From Streptomyces sp. NBC_00582 (lineage in GTDB: Bacteria > Actinomycetota > Actinomycetes > Streptomycetales > Streptomycetaceae): a stretch of DNA of 64,000 nt. Below are positions 28,017 through 37,628 of this stretch, one piece after another. The position numbers and the translations under genes are program-made. The DNA lies in NCBI RefSeq assembly GCF_036345155.1, contig NZ_CP107772.1:3224001-3288000 (forward strand), written 5' to 3'. The notes beneath the pieces are model-generated. The model worked only from the letters and a program-made list of their open reading frames with translations, was not told the origin of the DNA and did not search any database. Each line of letters begins with the position of its first letter. The stretch's first letter is position 1.

Positions 28017-28700
28017 TCATCCCGTCGGAGGTCGTACCAGCCCCTTTCCGTACGCGTAACGCACCGCCTGGGCGCGGTCCTTGAGTCCCGTCTTGGTGAA
28101 CATGTTGTTGATGTGGGTCTTCACCGTCGCCGTGGACACCTGGAGTCTGCGGGCGATCTCCTGGTTGCTGAGTCCCTCGGCGATCAGCGTCAGCACCTCC
28201 GTCTCCCGGGTGGTAAGCCCGTCCGGCGGAGCGGCGGGCGCCTCGGGTTCCGGCTCGGGCGCCGACAGGCGCTCCAGCAGGCGCCGCTGGACACTCGGCG
28301 ACAGCCCCGCGTCGCCGGACAGCACACTGTGCACGGCCCGCACGATCTCGTCCCCGCCGGCGTCCTTCGTGAGATACCCCCGCGCGCCTGCCCGCAGCGC
28401 CGGGAACAGGGACTCGTCGTCGGCGTACGTCGTGAGCACGACGACCTGGGTACCGGGATGCTCGGCCCGGATCCGCCGCGTCGCCTCCACCCCGTCGCAG
28501 CGGGGCATCCGCAGATCCATCAGCACCACGTCCGGGGCCAGTTGGGCGACGAGCCGGACGGCCTCGTCGCCGTCCCCCGCGGCCCCCACGACCTCCACTC
28601 CGGGAAGCAGCCCGAGCAGCATCACGATGCCCTCGCGGACGACGGTCTGGTCGTCCGCGACCACCACTGTGGCCGGCTTCCGCTCACCCGTCTCCGTCAT
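28017..28700 (-). CDS. NarL/LuxR-type response regulator
   Basis: The product has 227 residues. The receiver domain has phosphoacceptor D62 (DVVLMDLRMPR) and conserved T and K (VVLTTYADD, YLTKDAG). The C-terminal LuxR HTH reads LTTRETEVLTLIAEGLSNQEIARRL. The ATG at 28700 overlaps the kinase stop. With the kinase and the membrane protein upstream it forms a three-gene coupled operon. The signal is unknown. Confidence 0.92.
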   Translation of the reverse strand: MTETGERKPATVVVADDQTVVREGIVMLLGLLPGVEVVGAAGDGDEAVRLVAQLAPDVVLMDLRMPRCDGVEATRRIRAEHPGTQVVVLTTYADDESLFPALRAGARGYLTKDAGGDEIVRAVHSVLSGDAGLSPSVQRRLLERLSAPEPEPEAPAAPPDGLTTRETEVLTLIAEGLSNQEIARRLQVSTATVKTHINNMFTKTGLKDRAQAVRYAYGKGLVRPPTG

Positions 28701-29848
28701 ACCGGCACCCTCAGCGTCACCACGAACCCTTCCTCGTCCGGCCCGGCGTCCAGCGACCCGCCCAGCAGCTCGGCGCGCTCACGCATCCCCAGCAGACCGT
28801 ACCCGCCGCCGGCCTCGGCGAGTTCGCCCGGCGGACCTCCCGAGTCCCGCACGTCCAGGATCACTTCACGGGGTTCGTACGCCAGCCGCACCCGCACTTT
28901 CGCGCCCGGCGCGTGCTTGCGGACGTTCGTCAGTGCCTCCTGGGCGACCCTGCGCACGGCCTGCGACGCCTCGGCGGGCAGTGCTCTGCGATCACCCACG
29001 ACGGTGACCTCGGCACCGTGGGCCGCTCGGACGAGATCGGTCAGGAAGTCCTCGAGCGGCGTCAGATCACCGCGCAGCGCGGACAGCGCATGGCGGGTCT
29101 CGTCGAGGCCGTCGCGCGCCATGCCCCGGGCCGCCACCACCCGTTCGAGGATCTGCTCGCGGTCCGCGCCCCGCTCGATCAGCAGCCGGGCGGCTTCCAG
29201 ATGCACCAGTTGCGCCGAGAGGCTGTGAGCCAGCACGTCATGGATCTCCCGGGCGATACGGGCCCGCTCGGCGAGTGCGGCCGACTCCGCCTCGGCGGCC
29301 CGCGCCGCGCGCTCCTGGGCGAGCAGTCTCTGCGCGTTGCCACGCGCCTCGGCGTCCAGACGCAGGGCGTATCCGGCGAGCCCCATGCCCCCGATCGTGG
29401 CAGCGGTCGTCAGCCACACGTCGTCGTTGACCGCGGCGAAGGCGGCGAGACCGACCGAGGCCACCGGCAGCGCGGCTCCCAGGGGCAGTCGCTCCAGCGC
29501 CGCGATCGCGCATCCGCACCACAGGACGAGGGCCGGGGTGCGGAACCCGGCAGCCTGAGCGCCGACCGCGAGCCCCAGCAGCATGAGGGCGAGCACCAGC
29601 GACGGCCACAGCCGATGCCTGAGCGTCGTCTGGAAGAAGCCCCAGGCCAGCGCGCCCGCGAGGAGGACCCCACCGATCCCGGCGACCGCGACCCAGCCGT
29701 GGATACGGCTGTCGTGGAAGGCGCTCCACAGCAGCGCCCCGAGTGCCACCAACCGAATCGCCCAGGCCAGGAGGCGCCTTGGCCGCGTGAGCTCCTTGCG
29801 GCCCAGCGCCTCCCGGGAGGGCCAGCGGGTCCAGGCGTTCTCCGTCAC
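28697..29848 (-). CDS. NarL-family sensor histidine kinase
   Basis: The product has 383 residues. Four or five hydrophobic segments occupy residues of about 25-155 with almost no extracellular loops, so it probably senses something in the membrane. The HisKA_3 box is IAREIHDVLAHSLSAQLVHLE with the phosphorylated His after REI, followed by a degenerate HATPase (AQEALTNVRKHA, DSGGPPG, GYGLLGMRERA). The GTG at 29848 has GGAAGGAG upstream and overlaps the previous stop. Confidence 0.9.
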   Translation of the reverse strand: MTENAWTRWPSREALGRKELTRPRRLLAWAIRLVALGALLWSAFHDSRIHGWVAVAGIGGVLLAGALAWGFFQTTLRHRLWPSLVLALMLLGLAVGAQAAGFRTPALVLWCGCAIAALERLPLGAALPVASVGLAAFAAVNDDVWLTTAATIGGMGLAGYALRLDAEARGNAQRLLAQERAARAAEAESAALAERARIAREIHDVLAHSLSAQLVHLEAARLLIERGADREQILERVVAARGMARDGLDETRHALSALRGDLTPLEDFLTDLVRAAHGAEVTVVGDRRALPAEASQAVRRVAQEALTNVRKHAPGAKVRVRLAYEPREVILDVRDSGGPPGELAEAGGGYGLLGMRERAELLGGSLDAGPDEEGFVVTLRVPV

Positions 29849-30375
29849 ACGCGCTCCTTCCACGCGGACCGGGCCACCTGCTCACCGTAGTACGCCGTGC
29901 CCTCGTGCACGGGGGTGCGGTGCACGGACCCCACGCGCCATACGAGGAGCGCGGAACGGACCAGCAGGGTGCCGGCCAGCGCCAGCAGCAGGGCGGAGCT
30001 GTCCTGACGGATCCCCAGGAGGGCGCCCAGGGCGAACAGGCCGACCCGCAGACCGATGCCGACGAGCCAGACCGCCACGCTCGCTCCGGTGCTCTTGCTC
30101 CACACCGCGCCGTCCGGCTCCACCCATATGCGGGTGGTCCAGGCCCAGCCGGCTCCGGTGACCAGGGCGACCAGCAGTTCCGCGCCGAGTATCAGGGCCG
30201 ACGCGGTGGCATGGCGGGGGTCGAGCAGGTGGGGCCCGCGCAGGGCCATGACGGCCAGGATCCCGGGCAGGAGCCACCACCGCCGGTCCGCGTCGAGCCG
30301 GCTTGTGCGGAACTGGCGCGCGATCACCAGGGCGGCCACGACCACGATCACCAGCGCGTCGATCAGCCCGGACAT
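29845..30375 (-). CDS. CcdC/DUF1453-like membrane protein
   Basis: The product has 176 residues and five or so hydrophobic helices (ALVIVVVAALVIA, WWLLPGILAVMAL, ALILGAELLVALVTGAGW and two C-terminal ones). RIWVEPDGAVWSKST between helices is typical of the DUF1453 group. It is coupled to the kinase and may modulate it, an inference from gene order. The ATG at 30375 has GGAGG 5 nt upstream. Confidence 0.72.
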   Translation of the reverse strand: MSGLIDALVIVVVAALVIARQFRTSRLDADRRWWLLPGILAVMALRGPHLLDPRHATASALILGAELLVALVTGAGWAWTTRIWVEPDGAVWSKSTGASVAVWLVGIGLRVGLFALGALLGIRQDSSALLLALAGTLLVRSALLVWRVGSVHRTPVHEGTAYYGEQVARSAWKERV

Positions 30376-30613
30376 CACAGCCTCCGTGAGCGAGTAGGGG
30401 GTGCCGACAGCGAGTGCTGCCGACGCCTACGACGCTACGGATTCGCGCAGCTCAGCGGATCGGAGCCAGGGTGGATCACGGGTGGATCCCCGCGGTCACG
30501 GCGCTCCACCCTCGGGTGGAGGGCCCCCGAGGAGAGCATGGCGGCAAGCCGACGGGGGCGCGATTCCACCCGGAACCGAGCCCCCGTCGCAGCGATCGTC
30601 CAGCAACCGGTGG

Positions 30614-32737
30614 CTACGCGTCGATGCGCGACCGGTCCAGCGTCGCCGCCGAGCTGGAGATGAACTCCTTGCGCGGCGCCACGTCGTTGCCCATGAGCAG
30701 GTCGAACACCTGCTCGGCAGCCTCCAGGTCGGACAGGTTGATGCGGCGCAGGGTCCGGTGGCGCGGATCCATCGTCGTCTCGGCCAGCTGGTCGGCGTCC
30801 ATCTCGCCGAGACCCTTGTAGCGCTGGATCGAGTCCTTGTACCGGACGCCCTTGCTCTGGAACTCCATGAGCTTGTCGCGCAGCTCACGGTCCGAGTAGG
30901 TGTACACGTACTTGTCCTGGCCCCGCTTGGGCTGGACGAGCTCGATACGGTGCAGCGGCGGCACCGCGGCGAACACCCGGCCGGCCTCGACCATGGGCCG
31001 CATGTAGCGGTGGAACAGCGTCAGCAGCAGCGTCCGGATGTGCGAGCCGTCCACATCGGCGTCGGTCATCATGATGATCTTGCCGTAGCGGGCGGCGTCG
31101 ATGTCGAAGGTGCGCCCCGAGCCCGCCCCTATGACCTGGATGATCGCGCCGCACTCGGCGTTCTTGAGCATGTCGGTCACGGACGACTTCTGGACGTTGA
31201 GGATCTTGCCCCGGATCGGCAGCAGCGCCTGGAACTCGGAGTTCCGGGCCAGCTTGGCGGTACCGAGCGCGGAGTCTCCCTCGACGATGAAGAGCTCGCT
31301 GCGGTCGACGTCGTCGCTGCGGCAGTCGGCGAGCTTGGCCGGCAGCGAGGAGGACTCCAGGGCCGTCTTGCGGCGCTGGGCGTCCTTGTGCTGGCGCGCC
31401 GCGATCCGCGTACGGGCGGCGGCGACGGCCTTCTCCATGACCACCCGGGCCTGGGCGGCGTCGTCGCGCTTGGTGGAGGTCAGGAACGCCTTGAGTTCCT
31501 TGGCGATCACGGTGTTCACGATGCGCCGGGCCGCCGAGGTGCCGAGGACCTCCTTGGTCTGCCCCTCGAACTGGGGCTCGGCGAGACGGACGGTGACGAC
31601 CGCGGTCAGGCCTTCGAGGGCGTCGTCCTTGACGATGTCGTCCTCGGCGACGCGCAGCAGCTTCTTGGCGCGCAGGACCTCGTTGAGCGTGCCGGTGACG
31701 GCCGTCTCGAAGCCGGCGACATGCGTACCGCCCTTGGGGGTGGCGATGATGTTCACGAACGACTTCATGGTCGTGTCGTAGCCCGTGCCCCACCGCATGG
31801 CGACGTCGACCTCGAGTTCGCGGGTGACCTGGGTGGGGGTCATCTGCCCGTGCTCGTCCAGGACGGGGACGGTCTCCCTGAAGGTGCCCTGCCCGGTGAA
31901 GCGGAGGACGTCGCAGACGGCCTTGTCGGTGGCCAGGTACTCGCAGAACTCGCTGATGCCGCCGTCGAAGCGGAAGGACTCCTCACCCTTGCTGCCGCCC
32001 TCGCCGAGACCGTACTCGTCGCGGACGACGATGGTCAGGCCCGGCACCAGGAACGCGGTCTGGCGGGCGCGCGCGTGGAGGTTCTCCAGGGAGAGCTTGG
32101 CGTCCTTGAGGAAGATCTGGCGGTCGGCCCAGTACCGCACGCGCGTGCCGGTGCGGGTCCTGGCGATCTTCTTGGCCTTGCGCAGGCCGCTCTCGGCCTC
32201 GAACCTGGCGTCGGGACCGACCGAGGCGAAGGCGCCCGGCACACCGCGCCGGAAGCTGATCGCGTGCGTGTGGCCGCCGCGGTCCACCTCGACGTCGAGG
32301 CGGGCCGAGAGGGCGTTGACGACGGAGGCGCCGACGCCGTGGAGGCCGCCGGAGGCGGCGTAGGAGCCGCCGCCGAACTTGCCGCCGGCGTGCAGCTTGG
32401 TCATGACGACCTCGACGCCGGACAGGCCGGTCTTGGGCTCGACGTCGACCGGGATGCCCCGGCCGTTGTCGCGCACCTCGACCGAGGCGTCGTCGTGGAG
32501 GATCACCTCGATGTGGTCGCAGTAGCCCCCGAGGGCCTCGTCCACGGAGTTGTCGATGATCTCCCAGAGGCAGTGCATCAGACCACGACTGTCGGTGGAT
32601 CCGATGTACATGCCCGGGCGCTTCCGCACGGCCTCGAGGCCCTCGAGGACGAGCAGGTGCCGCGCGGTGTAGTTGGAACCGTCCCGGTCTGCTCCTGCCA
32701 GCAGCGCTGTGGACGGCACGGACGTTTCGGCGGTCAC
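30614..32737 (-). CDS. parE: DNA topoisomerase IV subunit B (ParE / GyrB-like)
   Basis: The product has 707 residues. The GHKL ATPase shows WEIIDNSVDEA, DNGRGIPV and GGLHGVGASVVNAL; the TOPRIM domain shows IVEGDSALG and MTDADVDGSHI for metal binding. It supplies ATP-driven strand passage for ParC (3826-6279). The GTG at 32737 has GAGGAGC upstream and gives the expected N-terminus before DGSNYTARHLLVLEGLEAVR. Upstream frame without a start is ignored. The short spacer 30376-30613 contains no gene. Confidence 0.95.
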   Translation of the reverse strand: MTAETSVPSTALLAGADRDGSNYTARHLLVLEGLEAVRKRPGMYIGSTDSRGLMHCLWEIIDNSVDEALGGYCDHIEVILHDDASVEVRDNGRGIPVDVEPKTGLSGVEVVMTKLHAGGKFGGGSYAASGGLHGVGASVVNALSARLDVEVDRGGHTHAISFRRGVPGAFASVGPDARFEAESGLRKAKKIARTRTGTRVRYWADRQIFLKDAKLSLENLHARARQTAFLVPGLTIVVRDEYGLGEGGSKGEESFRFDGGISEFCEYLATDKAVCDVLRFTGQGTFRETVPVLDEHGQMTPTQVTRELEVDVAMRWGTGYDTTMKSFVNIIATPKGGTHVAGFETAVTGTLNEVLRAKKLLRVAEDDIVKDDALEGLTAVVTVRLAEPQFEGQTKEVLGTSAARRIVNTVIAKELKAFLTSTKRDDAAQARVVMEKAVAAARTRIAARQHKDAQRRKTALESSSLPAKLADCRSDDVDRSELFIVEGDSALGTAKLARNSEFQALLPIRGKILNVQKSSVTDMLKNAECGAIIQVIGAGSGRTFDIDAARYGKIIMMTDADVDGSHIRTLLLTLFHRYMRPMVEAGRVFAAVPPLHRIELVQPKRGQDKYVYTYSDRELRDKLMEFQSKGVRYKDSIQRYKGLGEMDADQLAETTMDPRHRTLRRINLSDLEAAEQVFDLLMGNDVAPRKEFISSSAATLDRSRIDA

Positions 32738-33182
32738 GCGGTTCGCTCCTCGCTGAATTTCAGGTGGGGCCCTTCTGGGTAAGGGCGCGGCTTCTTTCGC
32801 CGCCAAGAGGGTACCGAGGCCTGGTAGAGCCGTTGTCACGCCACCCTCGTCTGAAACTCAGACTAGTCCAGAGTCGTATGCGTGTTCGATCCCTCGTTGG
32901 AGTGAAGTACATATCACGTTCCCTTCGAGGCATGAACCATTTAGGCTCCGGGCACGTCCTCATGAACAAACCGGCAATCCAGCCGGGGAGGATCGAGACC
33001 ATGACCGACAGCGCGAAACCGTAAGCACCACAGAGACGCAATACGGCACATTCGCCGCCAAACCGGCAGCAGACGGCCACCTCGAAGATTTTTTTCGGGG
33101 AGAAGCCACGAGCGGGAACGTTTTGGGGCTGGTTGGATGTTGACCCTGGTACGACAGCTCGTCGAGCTAGAGAAGAGGCGAC
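32738..33182. other. Divergent gap parE / DUF7455 gene with a possible minigene
   Basis: This 445-bp region contains promoters for both neighbours. It includes AT-rich stretches (CATATCACG near 32910, ATTTTTTTCG near 33090) unusual for this chromosome. A very short ORF, MTDSAKP, at 33001-33024 sits behind GGGGAGGATC at ideal spacing. Longer open frames here have no coding character. Confidence 0.4.
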
Positions 33183-33413
33183 GTGACTACTGTTCTGACC
33201 CCCGCGAGCCCGCTGACGGCCGCTGACCGCTGCGACCGCTGCGGCGCCCAGGCGTACGTGCGCGTGGTCCTGCTCAGCGGCGGAGAACTGCTCTTCTGCG
33301 CCCACCACGGCCGCAAGTTCGAGCCGGAACTCAAGAAGATCGCCGCTGAGATACAGGACGAGACGGAGCGGCTCACGACCGTTCCTGCATCCGCCTCCGA
33401 CGAAGAGCGCTGA
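33183..33413 (+). CDS. DUF7455-type small zinc-ribbon-like protein
   Basis: The product has 76 residues. CDRCGAQAY and FCAHHGRKF give a CxxC...CxxH arrangement expected to bind one zinc ion. The rest is helical and acidic. The family is universal in Streptomyces; its function is not known. The GTG at 33183 follows GAAGAGGCGAC. A strong hairpin lies 45 bp after the stop. Confidence 0.82.
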   Translation: MTTVLTPASPLTAADRCDRCGAQAYVRVVLLSGGELLFCAHHGRKFEPELKKIAAEIQDETERLTTVPASASDEER

Positions 33414-33457
33414 TCCGACGCGTCCACGACGAGCCACAGCCGGCTCAGGCCGGTGCG

Positions 33458-33493
33458 CGGGCGGCGGTCCCTGGAAACAGGGGCCGCCGCCCG
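33458..33493. terminator. GAAA-loop hairpin between convergent genes
   Basis: Two 16-nt arms, CGGGCGGCGGTCCCTG and CAGGGGCCGCCGCCCG, pair fully with one G-T wobble and enclose a GAAA tetraloop. It lies between the stops of the convergent DUF7455 and trypsin-like protease genes and can end transcription from both sides. No U tract, as usual in this genus. Confidence 0.85.
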
Positions 33494-33583
33494 TTCTCGT
33501 GGCTGTCTGATCCGCCGAGGAGCCGGCACAGGCCGGCGGGGGCGGAGAACCCTCAGTGACGGGCGGAACCGGCACAGGCGCCG

Positions 33584-34438
33584 TCAGGAGGCCTGTGCGG
33601 TCCCGTGCGGAGCCCCGCCCCGGCCGAGTGCCCGGACGATCTCGGAGACCCGGGTGTAGACCCCCGGATTCCCGGGCCGCCCGCAGCCGCTGCCCCACGA
33701 CACGAGACCGATCAGACGGCCCTGTGCGACCAGCGGCCCGCCGCTGTCCCCCTGGCAGGCGTCCCGCCCACCGCGTTCCTCCCCGGCGCACACCATGCTC
33801 GCGGAGAGGTACCTTCCGTCCGCGGAGCCCGGATACGCCCGCTCACAGAGCGCGTCGGCCAGCACATGGACGTGGGCGGCCCGCAGCCGACGGGGATAGG
33901 CGCCGAACCCCGTGGTGTCGCCCCAGCCGGTGATCACGGCCTCCGTCCCCGGCCGGTACGCCATGTCGCCCGGTCCGGCCATGCCGATGGCCGAAGCCTC
34001 CGGAAGGGGCTCGGCGAGCGTGAGCACGGCGAAGTCGCCGGCGTTGGTCGCGCTGTCGTAGGCCGGATTCACCCAGGTCTCCCGGACGGCGATCTCCCGG
34101 CCCTGGTCCGAGTAGAGGTCCGTACGACCCACGACGACCCTCAGGTCCCCGGCCCGGTTCGGCGGTGCCCCCAGGACGTCCTCGGCCACGCAGTGGGCCG
34201 CGGTGACGACGGTCGTGGGGCCCACCACGACGCCGCCGCAGAACTGTCCCGACCGCATACCTCCGAACCGGTCACGGCTCGACAGCGCGACCGTCCAGGG
34301 GCTCTGGGCGGCTTCGACGGGGAATCCGCCCAGGACGACGTCGGAGGCCGCGGGGGCGGCGGACAGCAGCGGTATGGCCACCGCCGTGGCCGCCAGTGCC
34401 AATGGCCGGGCCAGCGCCCGGACAAAGCGACGACGCAT
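33584..34438 (-). CDS. Secreted trypsin-like (S1) serine protease
   Basis: The product has 284 residues. A Sec/Tat-like signal (RRRFVRALARPLALAATAVAIPLL, twin Arg at the start) ends near residue 31. The chymotrypsin triad is visible: His in VTAAHC, Asp in NAGDFAVL and Ser in CQGDSGGPL. The Asp before the GDSGG region (GGRDACQG) implies trypsin-like Lys/Arg specificity. No C-terminal domain is present. The ATG at 34438 has GAGGAG 5 nt upstream. A terminator separates it from hrdB, so it has its own promoter at 34439-34513. Confidence 0.92.
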   Translation of the reverse strand: MRRRFVRALARPLALAATAVAIPLLSAAPAASDVVLGGFPVEAAQSPWTVALSSRDRFGGMRSGQFCGGVVVGPTTVVTAAHCVAEDVLGAPPNRAGDLRVVVGRTDLYSDQGREIAVRETWVNPAYDSATNAGDFAVLTLAEPLPEASAIGMAGPGDMAYRPGTEAVITGWGDTTGFGAYPRRLRAAHVHVLADALCERAYPGSADGRYLSASMVCAGEERGGRDACQGDSGGPLVAQGRLIGLVSWGSGCGRPGNPGVYTRVSEIVRALGRGGAPHGTAQAS

Positions 34439-34513
34439 GCACACTCCTCACTCCGAAGTGATCGATGAACACCCAGAGTGATCCAGTGTGCGACACCCCG
34501 CACCCGCGCGCCC

Positions 34514-34558
34514 ACGCCGAAGGCCCGGCTCCCCCGAGGGGAACCGGGCCTTCGGCGT
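34514..34558 (-). terminator. hrdB terminator hairpin
   Basis: Arms ACGCCGAAGGCCCGG (34514-34528) and CCGGGCCTTCGGCGT (34544-34558) are perfect complements around a 15-nt loop that can itself form CCCC/GGGG pairs. It lies 36 bp after the hrdB stop on the minus strand. Confidence 0.9.
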
Positions 34559-34594
34559 CGTACGGTCACGGCCGGGTCGTGCGGCCGATCCGGT

Positions 34595-36145
34595 CTAGTC
34601 GAGGTAGTCGCGCAGGACCTGCGACCGCGACGGGTGGCGCAGCTTCGACATGGTCTTGGACTCGATCTGGCGGATGCGCTCGCGGGTGACGCCGTACACC
34701 TTGCCGATCTCGTCGAGGGTCTTCGGCTGACCGTCGGTGAGACCGAAACGCATCGAGACGACGCCCGCCTCGCGCTCGGACAGGGTGTCGAGGACGGAGT
34801 GCAGCTGCTCCTGCAGGAGCGTGAAGCTGACGGCGTCGGCCGGGACGACGGCCTCGGAGTCCTCGATGAGGTCACCGAACTCGCTGTCGCCGTCCTCGCC
34901 CAGCGGGGTGTGCAGCGAGATGGGCTCGCGGCCGTACTTCTGGACCTCGATGACCTTCTCGGGGGTCATGTCGAGCTCCTTGGCCAGCTCCTCCGGGGTG
35001 GGCTCTCGGCCCAGGTCCTGGAGCATCTGGCGCTGCACGCGCGCGAGCTTGTTGATGACCTCGACCATGTGCACCGGGATACGGATGGTGCGGGCCTGGT
35101 CGGCCATGGCGCGGGTGATCGCCTGACGGATCCACCAGGTGGCGTACGTGGAGAACTTGTAGCCCTTGGTGTAGTCGAACTTCTCGACCGCGCGGATCAG
35201 ACCGAGGTTGCCCTCCTGGATGAGGTCCAGGAAGAGCATGCCGCGACCGGTGTAGCGCTTGGCCAGGGAGACCACGAGGCGGAGGTTGGCCTCCAGGAGG
35301 TGGTTCTTGGCGCGGCGGCCGTCCTCGGCGATGATCTCCAGCTCGCGCTTGAGCTTCGGCGCGAGCTTGTCGGCGTTGGCCAGCTTGTCCTCGGCGAACA
35401 GACCGGCCTCGATGCGCTTGGCGAGCTCGACCTCCTGCTCGGCGTTGAGCAGGGGGACCTTGCCGATCTGCTTGAGGTAGTCCTTGACGGGGTCGGCGGT
35501 GGCACCGGCGGCCGCGACCTGCTGTGCGGGCGCGTCGTCCTCGTCCTCGTCGGAGAGTACGAAACCGGCGCTCTCGGCGCCCTCGGGCTCGTCGCCGCCC
35601 TTGGGGGCGTCCTCGAGGACCTCGTCCTCGAGCAGCTCGGCGTCGTCCTTCTTGGCGGTGGTCTTCTTGGCGGCCGCCGTCTTCTTGGTGGCCACGGTCT
35701 TCTTCGCGGCCGCCGTCTTCTTGACGGCCGTGGTCTTCTTGGCAGCCGCCTTCTTGGCGGGGGCGGCTTCCTCTGCGGGGTCGTCCACAGCGGGTGCGGC
35801 CGGGGCGGCCGCGGTGGTGGCGGTGGCCTTCCTCGTGGTCACCGTCTTCGCCGCGACCGTCTTGGTGGCGGTGCGCTTGGCCGGACTCTTCGCTGCGACG
35901 CTCTTTCGGGTGCGCTTGGGCTCCGCGGCACTGACCATCAGCGTCACACCCTCTTCCTCGAGGATCTGGTTGAGGCTGCGCAGTACGTTCTTCCACTGAG
36001 TGGCCGGAATCTGGTCAGCTTCGAAGGCCCGACGCACATCGTCGCCGGCGATCTGCCCCTCAGCCTTTCCCCGCTCAATGAGCGCCATGACAGAGACGGA
36101 CTCGGCGATCTCCGGCGGGAGCGTACGGGATGTGCTGGCCGACAC
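34595..36145 (-). CDS. hrdB: Principal RNA polymerase sigma factor HrdB
   Basis: The product has 516 residues and starts [16 protein letters not shown] as HrdB does. The N-terminal third is a Lys/Ala/Thr-rich disordered region (KKTAAAKKT repeats), then an acidic stretch. Regions 1.2-4.2 follow: [16 protein letters not shown], region 2 ([20 protein letters not shown] and [11 protein letters not shown]) and region 4 ([20 protein letters not shown]). It directs transcription of most housekeeping genes. The GTG at 36145 has GAGAGG upstream. It is transcribed alone. Confidence 0.97.
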   Translation of the reverse strand: MSASTSRTLPPEIAESVSVMALIERGKAEGQIAGDDVRRAFEADQIPATQWKNVLRSLNQILEEEGVTLMVSAAEPKRTRKSVAAKSPAKRTATKTVAAKTVTTRKATATTAAAPAAPAVDDPAEEAAPAKKAAAKKTTAVKKTAAAKKTVATKKTAAAKKTTAKKDDAELLEDEVLEDAPKGGDEPEGAESAGFVLSDEDEDDAPAQQVAAAGATADPVKDYLKQIGKVPLLNAEQEVELAKRIEAGLFAEDKLANADKLAPKLKRELEIIAEDGRRAKNHLLEANLRLVVSLAKRYTGRGMLFLDLIQEGNLGLIRAVEKFDYTKGYKFSTYATWWIRQAITRAMADQARTIRIPVHMVEVINKLARVQRQMLQDLGREPTPEELAKELDMTPEKVIEVQKYGREPISLHTPLGEDGDSEFGDLIEDSEAVVPADAVSFTLLQEQLHSVLDTLSEREAGVVSMRFGLTDGQPKTLDEIGKVYGVTRERIRQIESKTMSKLRHPSRSQVLRDYLD

Positions 36146-36260
36146 GAACAACCTCTCGGAACGTTGGAAAACGGCTTCCGGCCCCATCCATGGAGGACAG
36201 GAGCCGACCACCGGCCTGGGGGTGGGCCGACGGTACGGGCGGGGGGCCGGGAAGATGCAC

Positions 36261-36287
36261 AGCGCCTTGAACGGCGTCCGTATTCCC
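36261..36287 (-). promoter_or_regulatory. Candidate SigR (oxidative stress) promoter of hrdB
   Basis: On the minus strand GGAAT at 36286-36282 is followed after 18 bp by GCT at 36263-36261, close to the SigR consensus GGAAT-N18/19-GTT. In S. coelicolor hrdBp2 is SigR-dependent, linking sigma supply to thiol stress. The position about 115 bp upstream of the start codon is appropriate. A second, more distal candidate is TTGTGG near 36320-36325. The rest of 36146-36578 has no gene. Confidence 0.5.
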
Positions 36288-36578
36288 TCCGCGGCTGTCA
36301 CCTCTTAGGTCATCGCGTTGTTTCCACAAGCGTTACGCCCAATCTTCGTGGCCCGAGTCACACCGCGTAAGCGCTCAAAAGCGGCCAGACACGGGCAGAG
36401 GTGGTCACCCGTAGTACGTACCCAGGTTGCCCCGATCCACCCCCGGTCCATGCCGCGTCGTCGAACCCCGCGGCCCCTGAGCGGGGTCGTGCGGGGTCCG
36501 ACGCGGGAAGCGCGGAGCCGGCCGAGGACGGCATGACGAGGGGAGGACGCCGCCGGTCGTCCCTCCCGCGGCGGGCCG

Positions 36579-37466
36579 TCAGTGCTCGCGCGGCGCCGGC
36601 ACGACGCGCTCCACCTCGGGGTGCACGGTGAGAAGCTGCCGCATGGCCGCCTCGGCGGCCCCGCCGTCGCCGGCGGCCAGGGCGTCGACGAGCCTGGCGT
36701 GATGCGCGAGGGACGCGTCGGTCGGCCGGTCGCAACCCGTGACCGGGCCTCCCGACACCTGCAGGGCGGCCGAGACGATCCCGGAAAGGTGATCCAGCAT
36801 GCGGTTGCCGGCGACCTGGATGAGCAAGCTGTGGAACTCGGTGTCGGCCCGGGAGTAGGTGAGCGCGTCACCCTGCCCCATGGCATGTCCCATGATCTCG
36901 ACCATGTCGCCCAGTCGCTGCTGGACGTCGTCCCGCCCGTGCCCCGCGGCGAGACGGGCCGCGAGCGGCTCGATCGTCCAGCGCAGCTCGCTCAGCTCCC
37001 GCCGCTGGTCGTCGCGCTGCGGTCCGAAGGCCCGCCACTCGATGATGTCCGGGTCGAGCAGGTTCCAGTCGCTGACGGGACGCACGCGCGTGCCGACGTT
37101 CGGCCGGGCGCTGACCAGGCCCTTGGCCTCCAGTACGCGCAGCGACTCACGGACGACGGTACGGGAGACCTCGAAGCGCTGGCCGATCTCCTCGGGCACC
37201 AGCGGACGGTCGGCACCGAGGTCACCCGAGACGATCATCTGGCCCAACTGCTGGACGAGTTGGCCGTGCAGCCCGCGCCCGCGGCTGCCCGCGGCACGTC
37301 GGCCCACGCGGCCCAGCTCGGGGTCCGCGCTCTCCCAGACGGGGGCTCCCACGCGGTCGGCCACCGGAGCCTCGGCGTAGGGGTAGCGGTCGAGTTCGCC
37401 CGGGCCGGCCAGACCGGAGTCGGCGGAGCGGGCGGCGGTCATCATGGTGTGCGCAAGGGTACTCAC
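36579..37466 (-). CDS. FadR/GntR-family transcriptional regulator
   Basis: The product has 295 residues. After a variable N-terminal 70 residues comes a GntR winged helix (LVPEEIGQRFEVSRTVVRESLRVLEAKGL), then an FCD ligand-binding domain with metal-ligand-like residues in ADTEFHSLLIQVAGNRML and ASLAHHARLVDAL. FCD regulators commonly sense sugar acids or organic acids. No adjacent catabolic genes give away the effector. The GTG at 37466 has AAAGGA upstream. Confidence 0.88.
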   Translation of the reverse strand: MSTLAHTMMTAARSADSGLAGPGELDRYPYAEAPVADRVGAPVWESADPELGRVGRRAAGSRGRGLHGQLVQQLGQMIVSGDLGADRPLVPEEIGQRFEVSRTVVRESLRVLEAKGLVSARPNVGTRVRPVSDWNLLDPDIIEWRAFGPQRDDQRRELSELRWTIEPLAARLAAGHGRDDVQQRLGDMVEIMGHAMGQGDALTYSRADTEFHSLLIQVAGNRMLDHLSGIVSAALQVSGGPVTGCDRPTDASLAHHARLVDALAAGDGGAAEAAMRQLLTVHPEVERVVPAPREH

Positions 37467-37628
37467 GGATCCTTTGTCGGCGTCGCCTCCAACTCCCTTG
37501 AGGGCTTTGGTGAAAAGCACACGAAAGGGTGATCGCTCACCCCGTCGCAATTGACGCCTTATCGGAAAGAAATGAGCTTTCTCCGGGTAGTTGTGCACAC
37601 GCCAGGACAGGAGAGCGCGGAACGGTCG

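Noticed and set aside
32764..33024. 86-codon ORF in the parE / DUF7455 gap
   Set aside because: No ribosome site, irregular codon use and it overlaps the parE promoter; only the last seven codons have a good start.
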